64,000 bases of DNA, taken from contig JASFAU010000014.1 in assembly GCA_039704465.1 (NCBI GenBank), positions 434,001 to 498,000 on the forward strand, written 5' to 3'. A program made the position numbers and the translations under genes. Under the pieces are notes generated by a model. The model searched no databases and was not told the origin of the DNA. It saw nothing but the letters and a program-made list of their open reading frames with translations. Positions 23,001 through 32,482 of the stretch are shown one piece after another; the stretch's first letter is position 1; the number at the start of each line of letters is the position of its first letter. The DNA comes from Plasmodiophora brassicae (taxonomy: Eukaryota > Endomyxa > Phytomyxea > Plasmodiophorida > Plasmodiophoridae).

Positions 23001-23766
23001 CTTCCAGATCGGCCGGGATGAGGTCGCCCTGCGCGCCCGCCTCCGACTGCTAGCACATCTGGGCACGGAGCCATGCTTCAACCGCCTGCGAACCATCGAG
23101 ACCCTAGGATACCTAGTCTTCTCTGGGTACGAACGATCATGCGCGTTTGCGTTCTCGGTGAATAACGGCCCGGATAGAATGCAGGAACAGTTTGGCGTCC
23201 TCGGCTATCGATTCATCGTGCAATCGTCTGAGTATTCGCCGCTGCATCTTCGTTCGCGGATACTGGCGTTCGTGAACGAATTACGGGTAGGCCCGGTGAT
23301 TGCTCTGTAGACCTTGATATGCTGTTTACTGATCCGTTAACAGGGCATTATTGCCACCGGCCTCTCCGACTCGGAATTCGATGCCAACAGGGATGCTGTT
23401 GTCGCACGACGCCTGGAGAAAGACAAGACGTTATCCGACGAGACCAAGCGAATATGGGTAACACGTTCACGAATGTGGCCCGGCTTCTTCTGATTCGGCT
23501 CTCAGTCACAAATTCATCGTCATCGTTACGAGTTCTCGGCGCGCTCATTGGAAGCGGACGAAATCTCGAAGCTGTCCCGCGCCGACATCCTGTCGTTCTT
23601 CGACGAGTACATCGCCGAATCGGCAGTGTCGAAGCGTATGTACACGTCCCTTGTGTTTGGAACGGAGCATCCCTTCAGCGACGACGATTTACCGGGCGAC
23701 GTACACGTCATCAAGGACGTCTCACTGTTCAAGCGGTCGTGCTCAGTGTTCCCTGCTTTCGAATGA
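20056..23766 (+). CDS. IDE: insulysin-type M16 zinc metallopeptidase (insulin-degrading enzyme)
   Basis: Fifteen exons and 14 introns of ~48-75 nt reconstruct a protein near the usual ~1,000 residues of insulysins. The inverted zinc motif HxxEH is formed across a splice junction: GLAHFL joined to [17 protein letters not shown]. The distal glutamate region ([20 protein letters not shown]), [21 protein letters not shown]16-type ASG...[15 protein letters not shown] and the C-terminal [16 protein letters not shown] stretch are all present. Its role is degradation of short unstructured peptides in a closed chamber, in the cytosol and sometimes peroxisomes or mitochondria. The C-terminus ([11 protein letters not shown]) has no targeting tripeptide. 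All motifs are intact. Confidence 0.95.
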
Positions 23767-24267
23767 GCGGCTTGGCTCTATGCTCAGATCTCATAAATGA
23801 TCCAGGTTGCAATAGCACCCTGTTCGAAGTGTGTGGCACTGTCAGCGCTATATGTACACATGTACCAGTGGCGTTACGCTATGCGTTAATGCCGTATGTA
23901 CGAACGCCGGAAAGTTCATGTCAACGTCTTTTATCAGTGCATTCGACAAATTCGGGCAGCAACAATGTCCTGTACGGATTGGGCGTTCGCTGTTGAGCGC
24001 CGCGTTTGTACCAATCCGGGTTGCCTGGCGGTACTATTGCAAACATGTGCATGATTAGCGGTATCTTGTCCGATGTGGAAGTCGCGCTCCTTGTCAGATG
24101 ACACGCCTATCGTCGTCCTCATGCAGGCTGTCAATCCAAACGAACAGCTACATCATATGGGAACCTCGAATGAACAGCAGCACATTCAGGAGGAGCTCAT
24201 GTCGTGAGACCCCGTCGTCATTGTTTTATCCTTCATAGGTCGTACATAACTGGTAAGGCGTCGATCA
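23767..24267. other. intergenic region with a possible short insulysin-like relic
   Basis: No supported gene. At 24121-24145 a stretch reading like MQAVNPNEQ resembles the insulysin segment MQAANPNER at about 22953-22980 (roughly 21 of 24 bases). After it the similarity stops and a TGA soon follows. It may be a small remnant of a duplicated insulysin exon or a chance match. Confidence 0.3.
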
Positions 24268-24339
24268 GGCCGCTTAGTTTAGTGGCATAATTCTCGGTTT
24301 GGGTCCGAGAGGTCCCGCGTTCGATTCGCGGAGCGGCCC
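24268..24339 (+). tRNA. tRNA-Pro (anticodon TGG)
   Basis: A 72-nt cloverleaf. Acceptor arms GGCCGCT / AGCGGCC pair perfectly over 7 bp. The anticodon arm is CTCGG-TTTGGGT-CCGAG with TGG at the anticodon. The T arm is CCGCG-TTCGATT-CGCGG with a normal TTCRA loop that also serves as the B box, and the D arm holds the A-box-like TAGTTTAGTGGCATA. There is no intron and no encoded CCA. Confidence 0.95.
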
Positions 24340-24341
24340 TC

Positions 24342-24346
24342 TTTTT
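24342..24346 (+). terminator. RNA polymerase III T-run terminator
   Basis: Five consecutive T residues begin 3 nt after the tRNA-Pro discriminator base, the normal Pol III stop signal. Confidence 0.85.
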
Positions 24347-24738
24347 ATTAATTCCCACCAAGACTACCGTATTGTACTTAAAGGAGGAACATCGTGCCTT
24401 GTTACAGCTTGCTTTCCACTGCATCGTGATCCTCGTTGCAGGGTTCGCGGACGCCGCACCGATTTCGTGGGAAGACGTTTCAATCCGCGCACCGACAGTT
24501 CCGTGCTGACGTTCCCGCATACGCGATGCATGCCTGCATGGATTGGCCAGCGCGAATCGAAGCGTCGCCGTCTTTGGATTCGGTTCGGCACTAAAATAAG
24601 GGTGCGAAGGGGCTACGCGTCCCAGGGGCGGCGGCGACGTGTACCAGTTACGTGGCGCGGAGCTTCAGCGCGGGCCCGAGGCCTCGCGGACAGTGTCAAG
24701 TCGTCGCCGCGAACCGTTTCGTCATCGATTGTCGCGCG
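24347..24738. other. intergenic region upstream of acyl-CoA oxidase
   Basis: About 390 bp. Frames are open on both strands but lack a start-plus-domain combination. It presumably contains the acyl-CoA oxidase promoter. Nothing else is seen. Confidence 0.4.
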
Positions 24739-27218
24739 ATGCCGGCCACGCTGACTGACGCCGACGTCCACGAGCTGTCCCGCGTCATCAACCATGACAA
24801 TTTCGAGCTGCGGGTGGGGCGCGCGTCCCGATGCAGGCCGGCCGCCGTGGGAGCCACTGACGCCCTGTTCAGGCCAAGATGCTGGACCTGTTCCGCGACC
24901 CGTTGTACACGCGCGACTACTACGCCAACGTCCAGGACCATCGCAAACGCGTCAATCAGCAGCTGTTTGGCGTCCTGAAGCAGAAACTGGCTCGCGTCCA
25001 GGATTACAAGGACGATCCTCTGCGGTACATCCGTGTCGTCGGTTCAGTCAACGTCCCTGTTCATTCTGCTGGTCTCAGGTTCTTCACCTATCTGGAATCC
25101 CTCATGTATGTCGACTACTCGTTATCGATTAAGCACGGCGTGCACTGGACGCTGTGTGGCGGCACCATCCAAACGCTTGGCACCAAGAAGCATGAAGTGT
25201 ACCTGGATCGCATGAACACCGGCCAGCTCATCGGATGCTTCGCAATGACTGGTGACGTTTCTGCTGGTGCGACATAGCAACCGCTGGATGATTGATTGTG
25301 TCTGCAGAGTTGGGCCATGGGTCAAACGTTGCGGGTATCGAGACGACGGCTGTGTATGATCCGGCGACGCAGGAGTTCGTCATCAACACACCGTCTGAGA
25401 GCGCGCAAAAGTGCTGGATTGGCGGTCTCGCCCAGACCTCGCATATCTCTGTCGTGTTCTGCCAGCTGACAGTTGGGGGAGTCGCTCGTGGTGTCCACGT
25501 CCTGCTGGTTCGTATCCGCAACGACGACGGTTCCATCTGCAAAGGCGTTCGTGTCAAGGATAACGGACCAAAGGTGTATTGGGGGATGCGATCTTTCGTT
25601 CAAAGGCAGCAGCAGCTGCTTACCATTTGCAGATGGGGTTGAACGGTGTTGACAACGGCCGATGCTGGTTCGACAACTACCGCGTCCCGCGTGACGCCTT
25701 GCTGGACAAGTTCTGCACTGTGAACCCGGCGGGTGAGTACGCGAGCCCGATCAAAGACAATACGTTGCGGTTCGCCACAATGATCAGTACGTATGGAAAG
25801 GTCAACGCTCACTGCATGCCGTTTATGGGAACGAGATAGGCGGTCTGGTGGCTGGGCGTGTCTCTATTGCGGCTGGTGGCATCTTCGCGTCCAAGATTGC
25901 TTTGAACATTGCTGTACGTTACGCGTACCACCGCAAGCAATTCGGAGAGCCGAGGGGTACGCGGCACCTGCAAACTTTCTTGGGTTCGTCCAGTTGATGT
26001 ACCGTCTGCAGAGGTACCTATCATTACCTACTTGACGCACCAGCGCCGCCTGTTTCCCGGTTTGTGCACGACCTTGGCACTTCACATATACCTGGGCCAC
26101 TGCAAGGAACTTTACCTCGCGCGTACGCCGAAAACGGCGAAACAGGTGGGCAAACGGGATGCTGTTGAATATTCGCCCGGTCTAAGCGAGTGGATTCGTA
26201 GCTACACCTGGCTGTATCTGGGTTGAAGATTTGGGGAACATGTATGACGAGGTGGATGGGGCACCATGAAGGCATTGGTTAACAGTGACGTGATTAGGGA
26301 ACCGCGTCTCTGTTCTTCATGACTGTCGAGAGTCTCTTGGTACTGAACTATTCGACGAAACTGTCATGATCCTGATGCCCACCGTGCGCAGGAGGTCAGG
26401 GAGTGGCAGGCGTCAACTGGATCGGACCATCCATTGCCGACTTCGACGTTGACACTACGTTTGAAGGTATTCTAAGCGCTACGTTCGCATCAAGACAGAA
26501 TCACTCATGATCTGCTAGGCGACAACACCGTTCTGCTTCAGCAGATCAGCAAGGTTGTGACTCCACTGGCTCGTTTCGCAACACTTCCTGACTCTTTGTT
26601 TGGCAGGCTCTTCTTGCTGACGCGATGAAGGCGCTGAAGTCTGGCGCGTTCAACACGAGTGTTCAGAACGAACAGCTGTGTGTACGCTGTCCTGATAGTA
26701 TCGGGCGTCTGCTGTCGAATCGTCAGAAGCTGTCGCTGAGCCGCTATGTGAAGAAACTCGCTGCGCTGCGCAAGGCTGGCACTAGCGAATCAGACGCCAT
26801 GAACTTGACGTTGGACCTTGCAGCCGACTGCGCCTGGGCAAAGATCGAGGTAACTGCCCCTGGGGATCTTTGTTCTGTTCTGCTTCTCACTCTTCTTCGA
26901 TAGCTCGATGTCTTCAATGTATTCCAGGCGAAACGTAAAACGACGTCAGCGTCGCTCTCGGCCGCGCTCGACCTGCCTGTGCTCCTGTTCGGTCTGTCCA
27001 TTGTTGAACGTCACCTGGCATTCAACCTGCAACACCGCCTCGTGACGGCAGCCCAGGCGGACGAGGTCACCGACGGCATCAACGAACTCTGCAAGGCGAT
27101 GCACGCGACCGGTACCGGTCTTCGCGTCGTGGATGCCTTCGATATCCCGCAGCATCTTCTGCCTCCGGTGTGCTTCCCCGACTACATCCAGCGTTTCGCT
27201 TACAAGGCCAAGCTGTGA
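24739..27218 (+). CDS. peroxisomal acyl-CoA oxidase
   Basis: Thirteen exons with 12 short introns join to ~620 residues. Diagnostic stretches: DPLRFFTYLESLMYVDYSLS, HGVHWTLCGGTIQTLGTKKH, the FAD/acyl-CoA region ([20 protein letters not shown]), NGVDNGRCWFDNYRVPRDAL, GRVSIAAGGIFASKIALNIA, HRKQFGEPREVPIITYLTHQ, CRESLGGQG and FEGDNTVLLQQISK. The glutamate of FEGDNT aligns with the catalytic base region of ACOX enzymes. The last three residues are AKL, a peroxisomal PTS1 signal. It oxidises acyl-CoA to trans-2-enoyl-CoA with release of hydrogen peroxide, the first step of peroxisomal beta-oxidation. Tiny exons (e.g. the one encoding NRVSVLHDCRESL) required family knowledge to place. Confidence 0.95.
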
Positions 27219-27348
27219 TCGACCGTTGCATGGGCAATGACCAAATGGAGCGGAAGTAAATTGCCTCCATGCACACAGGCCTGACATCATATCAGAGTGG
27301 CGGAACCCGATTGCCCACTGCCATTCTGTATTGGGTGATGATCTCGGG

Positions 27349-27735
27349 TCAGTTCTTGTGCTTCAGGCGCGAACAGAGGAGCGTGACATTGAGGACCTTG
27401 GGCGTGCCCGGGCATGGATCCGGCCCGAGTGTCTCCGTGTTGGCCGTTAAGCGACACTGCATCGTCCCATCGCACTTATGCAGAACGAGGTCGGTGAGGG
27501 CCTGCGGGTCGGCTTTGCACGATCCGGACGCGTCCCCGTACGACACCGAGCGCACCTGGCTGAACTGCCCTCCATTGCACTTCAGCACTGTCATCTCGTT
27601 CTCCTTGACTGTCCCGGAGACGTCCCATTCGTTACCCGGCCCTGTCAAATAATGCTCCTCCGGAGGGGGTGTCTGCTGCCCCAATGTCAATGCCAGCAGC
27701 GCACCGATCGCCACAACGGCCGCTATCGTCGTCAT
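27349..27735 (-). CDS. small secreted SUEL-type (galactose/rhamnose-binding) lectin domain protein
   Basis: 128 residues, intronless. Residues 1-20 are a signal peptide (MTTIAAVVAIGALLALTLGQ). From ~48 the chain follows the SUEL/Gal_Lectin pattern: LKCNGGQFSQVRSVSYGDAS with GSC, then VLHKCDGTMQCRLTANTETL and GPDPCPGTPKVLNVTLLC. Spacing of the six cysteines, the YG, and the DPCxGTxKxLxVxxxC block all fit. SUEL lectins bind galactose or rhamnose and occur in animal lectins, latrophilins and plant beta-galactosidase tails. A stand-alone secreted copy in a protist suggests cell-surface or host carbohydrate recognition (inference). Confidence 0.85.
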   Translation of the reverse strand: MTTIAAVVAIGALLALTLGQQTPPPEEHYLTGPGNEWDVSGTVKENEMTVLKCNGGQFSQVRSVSYGDASGSCKADPQALTDLVLHKCDGTMQCRLTANTETLGPDPCPGTPKVLNVTLLCSRLKHKN

Positions 27736-27954
27736 TAGATCTTTCGCGAATTAACGGGATCCAACGCCATCCACCGACGTCGTCAGCTCCGTTGAGTCAA
27801 CTGGGGATGCATGACTCAACAGGTCCACATTGAGCATAACCGGAAGATACGACACCAACGCTCCTTTATATGGCCTGGTAACAGACGCACATAGGGCGAA
27901 CCTGGGTTGGGAACGGTGGCGGACAACTGCCCGACAGGAAACACGTTACGCTTA

Positions 27955-28080
27955 CTATGTCGAACATGGTCGCCCTGGAACTGTAGAAATGCTATCTTGC
28001 CTTCCCGGGTCGAGCGATGTCAAGCCAATCCGTCAGCTTTGTGACGGGGGGTTGCCGTACGGGCACCACCCATACCACCC
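27955..28080 (-). pseudogene. decayed partial copy of the adjacent palmitoyl-protein thioesterase gene
   Basis: The plus strand here reads GGTCGCCCTGGAACTGTAG and onward. It matches 28399-28520, the antisense of the thioesterase C-terminal exon, almost base for base at first and then with scattered substitutions and indels, down to the shared GGGCACCACC near 28075. On the minus strand the copy cannot encode an intact protein. It lies ~440 bp beyond the functional exon in the same orientation, consistent with a local tandem duplication that decayed. The rest of the 27736-28297 interval shows no gene. Confidence 0.7.
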
Positions 28081-28297
28081 GCGACCCGCCCAAATGAAGA
28101 AAGGAAACACCTGTCATCGATTATGCGTCCAACGAGAGACCCTGAAGCCTCCTTTGGAATGACTTTTAGATTCTTCACCCTCCATCAACTATACGTATGC
28201 TTGGCGAGTCTTGGTATATCGCTATGTGGTCCTACGCCAGGCATTGTACGAAGCCCATGGGTAACAATTACTTTGTCGTAGAGCACGCCGGCCCTTT

Positions 28298-29371
28298 TTA
28301 CTCCATTGCCGAAGAGTGGCCATCTTCCTGGACGATGGGAATGGGATCGTCAAGCAGGGGAACGATCCGATCGTCCCAGAACCCGACTCGTACAACGTCT
28401 ACATGGTCGCCCTGGAACTGCAGGAACGCTATCTTGCCTTGCCGGTCGAGTGATTTCAGGCCGATCCAGTCGCCTCGGTAACCGGGCGATTGCCGCAAGG
28501 GCACCACCGTCCTGGCATTGCTCCAGGCCCAGAACCCGTGGTGCTCGCTGGCCTTTGGCGTCACGACCGTGTCGTTGGCCGCTTGCACCAGCACGTACAT
28601 GTCCAACGATCGCATGTTGTCGGCGTACTGAGCGTTCTTCGTTGGGCGCTCATTGTTGACTAGCACGATGCAGTTAACGCCCAGGTGAGGCACTAAGCAC
28701 GCGATCGATCATACTGTCAGCCAGGAACGGCGACTTCGCGAGGTACTCGTCCTTGTTGTTGACGTCCTTCCACTACGTACAGACGGCGTTAGAACAGGAA
28801 ACACGCATACGTAGATTGTAGACGGACGTATCCGCTGATAGCGACCGGCGCGTCGTAGGGATCGGCTTCGAACAGGTCGCACAGGAACCGTGGAACGGTC
28901 TTCGGGCACCCGTCAACACCTTCCTGAGGACCCACCACGGATATGAGACGATGCACTCTGGGGACATTGTACCTACGATGCGGCCTAAATCATTCGTCAG
29001 GCGCGGCGTCCCGATCAAGTGACCCACATTTCCACATAGGCACGCGCAACCAGCGCGCCTTGCGACAATCCCACAAGATTGAACCCGTTAGTGAGTCGAT
29101 GGTTTTCCTGCACGGCCCTGGTGAACGCCTGGACTTGGTCGCTCATCGTCGTCGTCATCGAGGACCGCCCATTACAGACCGGGACGGCCCAGGCGTACAT
29201 GCCCGGGTACCGTCGCTGCAGACCCGTCACCAGCCCCTCCAGGTGGGCGGAACTGTCCCCAAGGCCATGCATGAAGACCACCGGGCGATACGCAGCGGCG
29301 GCGTCGCATACGGCAGCAACGCCCAACAGCACCACCACCAGCGCGTTCACGGCGTGCCACGTCCCCATCAC
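28298..29371 (-). CDS. palmitoyl-protein thioesterase (PPT1-like)
   Basis: Four exons. Residues 1-24 are a signal peptide (MMGTWHAVNALVVVLLGVAA). The alpha/beta-hydrolase core reads RPVVFMHGLGDSSAH, then the nucleophile elbow GLSQGALVARAYVE, ISVVGPQEGVDGCPKTVPRF, FLADINNERPTKN (assembled across an intron), the acid region VLVQAANDTVV, and the catalytic His context FLQFQGDHVDV. PPT1 removes thioester-linked fatty acids from proteins in the lysosome or vacuole. Introns use GTCCGT, GTATGA and GTGGGT donors. All catalytic positions (Ser of GLSQG, Asp of AANDT, His of GDH) are present. A decayed copy of the 3' end lies downstream. Confidence 0.93.
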
Positions 29372-29536
29372 GACCCTCAGCGACGATTTTCTATTCCGTT
29401 CCAGTCACGACGACCCACGTTTTGGTTGTCGCCGAATTTTACGAATTCTCTGTTCCGAAACGCACGTTTCCAATACCGACGCAACAGCGTTTTAAGGTGA
29501 AGCGCCCCCATGAGCGGATACGTGTCCGAATGCGTT

Positions 29537-30160
29537 TTAACCACTAGTCATGACCATCAGCGAGTCTGCTTCGTCATCGAACGCGTCGAGGTCGTCGTCG
29601 TGGCGGAACGTGGCCATTTCGTCCAGGGCGTCGGGCGTCTTCGTCGTTGCCGCCGTCGAGCGCCAGAGGAACGTTCCGACGACAGTGGGGCCACCAATCG
29701 CGACGTGGCCGAGGAAAAGCACGATTTGGAACGCGCGCTGGAACGCTGGTGGGCCGGGGCGTTCGGTCAGCTCCAGGTAGGTCCCGTACAGGATCCATTT
29801 GTAGGCAGCGGCGGTCGCCATCAGGAGAAACAGCGGGTAGCGTGTCGTTACCGGTGCCGATGGGAACGCAGCGGCTGTGATAAAGAATACGTTCAAGGCG
29901 ATAATGCCGGTTGCAATGCAGAGCATGCCGAGGACGATGAGGAACCGACTCCGGACGATGCACGCGTTGTTGTCGGCGCATTCCCAGTCGGTCAGGACGA
30001 TGCAGAAACAGGCCGCGGTTATAATCGTGGACGACAGCGTCATTGTGCACGACGCCGCGGCGTACTGGACGCCGGCGCTGGCATCGGCACTGGCGATACG
30101 ATGTCGCCACCCGCGCCCACGTTGCCAACTAGGCCTAGCACAGGCAGACATTCTGTGCAA
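29537..30160 (-). CDS. four-transmembrane protein of unknown function
   Basis: A single open frame of 207 residues. The N-terminal ~38 residues are basic and may be untranslated; a start at MTLSSTII (residue 40) is also likely. Four hydrophobic segments are visible: around ITAACFCIVL, FLIVLGMLCIATGIIALNVF, YPLFLLMATAAAYKWILYGT and IVLFLGHVAIGGPTVVGTFL. The C-terminal ~45 residues are acidic and hydrophilic (FRHDDDLDAFDDEADSLMVM), a probable cytoplasmic tail. No family is recognised. Confidence 0.6.
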   Translation of the reverse strand: MHRMSACARPSWQRGRGWRHRIASADASAGVQYAAASCTMTLSSTIITAACFCIVLTDWECADNNACIVRSRFLIVLGMLCIATGIIALNVFFITAAAFPSAPVTTRYPLFLLMATAAAYKWILYGTYLELTERPGPPAFQRAFQIVLFLGHVAIGGPTVVGTFLWRSTAATTKTPDALDEMATFRHDDDLDAFDDEADSLMVMTSG

Positions 30161-30657
30161 AACCGTCGTGACCGACTGTACAGACGAGAAAGTGGAAACA
30201 CAACCACCACCCTCTGTGTCGTGCAGCGCCTACGTGTGACAGCCGACAGGCCATTCGCGAGTTGGGAAATACGACTTCGAGACAGCCGCACTTCATGCGA
30301 ACCTTGACAGAACGATGCCAAAAGGGTTCCATGTCCGGGACGGGCGGAGGGACATGGGAGACGCGCGGTCCCGTTCCTGCGGACTGCGCGCAGCGTGTAA
30401 CGTCGATTTGGCGCGCGACGGGACCGCCCCGCCACTCGATCGACGACTGGGGTGCCCGAAAATAGACCGCGGCGTGAGCGGCGATCCGAGGCCCTCACAA
30501 AAACGGGCAGGTCGCTCCTACTGGGCGATATCACAGCGGACGATCCGGTGCGGCCGCCCACACTCTGCGATTAGATCTTGGGGGGACGTGGCGGTCGCTC
30601 GGCGAACGCGCGCCCCGCCATTAGTCCGGGGGGTCGCACACAGTCCCCTGACCAGTC
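30161..30657. other. intergenic region upstream of the NEK-like kinase
   Basis: About 500 bp, GC-rich, between the divergent four-TM gene and the kinase. No frame has a domain or convincing codon use. It probably holds both promoters. Confidence 0.4.
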
Positions 30658-32237
30658 ATGGGCAAGTACAAGGTGCTGAAGAAGCTGGGCCAGGGCTCCT
30701 ATGGGACCGTCTTTCTCGTCCAGGACGAGAAGGACGGCAGGCTGTTCGTTATGAAGAAGATCAACGTGGCCGGCATGAGCCAGAACGAACTGGTCGATTG
30801 TAAACGGGAGATCCAGATCCTATCCATGCTGAAGCACCCGAACATCATCGGGTACCAGCGATCGTTCGTGCGGCGCGGCGCGCTCTGCATCGTCATGGAT
30901 TACGCTGACAACAGCGACCTGCACCGCCTGATCCATCGACAGAAGAAGGTCAGGAAGACGGGCGGCTTCGGGTACCTGCCCGAGGACCAGGTCATCGACC
31001 TGCTGACCCAGGTCGCTCTTGGCCTGCGGCACATCCACCAGCACAAGATCCTGCACAGGTGCGTCGGCAACGACCATGTGACCGCGTCCACCACTGATGA
31101 CGCGGCCGCCGTACCAGGGATCTGAAAACGCAGAACATCTTCCTGACGAAAACGGGCGGCGTTCGCCTGGGCGACTTTGGCATCTCCCGGGTGATGGCCA
31201 ACACCATGGACCAGGCGAAGACGCTCGTCGGGACACCGTACTACCTGTCGCCCGAAATGGTCAACGGGTTGCCGTACGACAGCAAGACGGACATGTGGTC
31301 CTTGGGCGTCGTCCTCTACGAGATGTCAGAGCCGTCTGGCCGTCCCCGCCTTCCGTGCCTGCGTCTGAATTGTGCTGCCCGCGTTCAGGTTGACGTTGGA
31401 GCACCCGTTCAACGCCGATAACCTGCAGATGCTGGCGCTGCGGATCATCCAGGGGAATTACCCGCCGATCCCGTCGCATTACTCGAAGGACGTCGGCGAC
31501 CTGCTGTCCGGGTTGCTGGAGCAGGACCCGCTGGCGCGCCTGTCCATCGATCAGTGCCTGGCGCACCCGATCATTGCGCCGCGCGCCGCCAAGTTCATGT
31601 CGGCCGGCCCTTCGCCCAGCCTGGGCTCGTCGACAATGACGACCCTGGCGTCGTCCATGGCCGGCGACAGCGACGAGCAGCAGCGGTCGCGGTCGATGAT
31701 GACCGAAGAGGACGTGGACGAGATCGCCCCATCGCGGAAAAAGGTTCTCGTCCGGCACGTTGCACAGAAGGCGGACGCGACCCCACAGTACGAACCGTCC
31801 AGCTACCAGCACCATCACAGATCGTCGTCGGTCGTCGTCGAGGACACGTCCATGGGCCACGACGCCGAGCCAGACTGGAACGTCCAGCACCCGACGCACC
31901 AGAAGGACCACCGCCTTCAGTCGGCGGCAGCGTTCCCGAACCCGGAGCCGTTCAGGTATGCCACGATGGGCACCGGCCGGTCGTTGTCGTCGTGAAATGG
32001 CCCGCTGACGATGGGTTTGACAGGAGCAACCAGCCTGTGACATCGCGGGAGGTGCAATGTCAGGTGCTCCGCCAGCACTTGGAGAGCAAACTGGGCGCCC
32101 ACATCCTGGCCAACGTCGTCGACATACTGAGGTCGGCGTGCGACGACGCGACCAAGTCGGCGAACATCTCCAAGCTGGTCGGGCCGCACCACGAGGTCAT
32201 GCCCATCGTCCACACGCTGATCTATCTCGAGCGATGA
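30658..32237 (+). CDS. NEK-family (NIMA-related) serine/threonine protein kinase
   Basis: Four exons; introns at about 31059-31119 (restoring [11 protein letters not shown]), 31325-31388 (restoring [14 protein letters not shown]) and 31956-32024. The kinase domain starts at residue 4: glycine loop [16 protein letters not shown] lysine, [20 protein letters not shown], catalytic HRDLKTQN, DFG in GDFGISRVM, activation-segment [10 protein letters not shown], and [16 protein letters not shown]. The GISRV...TPYYLSPE signature and the short N-terminus place it in the NEK family, whose members act at centrosomes, basal bodies and in mitosis. A Ser/His-rich linker follows, then a ~75-residue helical tail ([20 protein letters not shown]) resembling the C-terminal region of some protist NEKs. 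Confidence 0.92.
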
Positions 32238-32482
32238 CGACGGCAGAGCCGGCAGTTGGCCGACCGGCCCACTACCCATCGTTCCCGCGTGTACATTTGT
32301 CAGACGATACACTCATCTACACCATTATCTAGACGCGTGCGTTCCCGGCAGAAACGGTGCTATAGCACACGTGGCCGATAAATATGTCTATATTCGCGAA
32401 TGTATATCGGGAGCGTTCGCCCATCAGCTCCGGTTCCCGGGTCAAATTAAATAGTGGGCGTTGAGATAGGCACAGAGCGACG

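Noticed and set aside
24233..24520. Minus-strand frame over the tRNA-Pro gene
   Set aside because: It contains the complement of the tRNA and has no domain.
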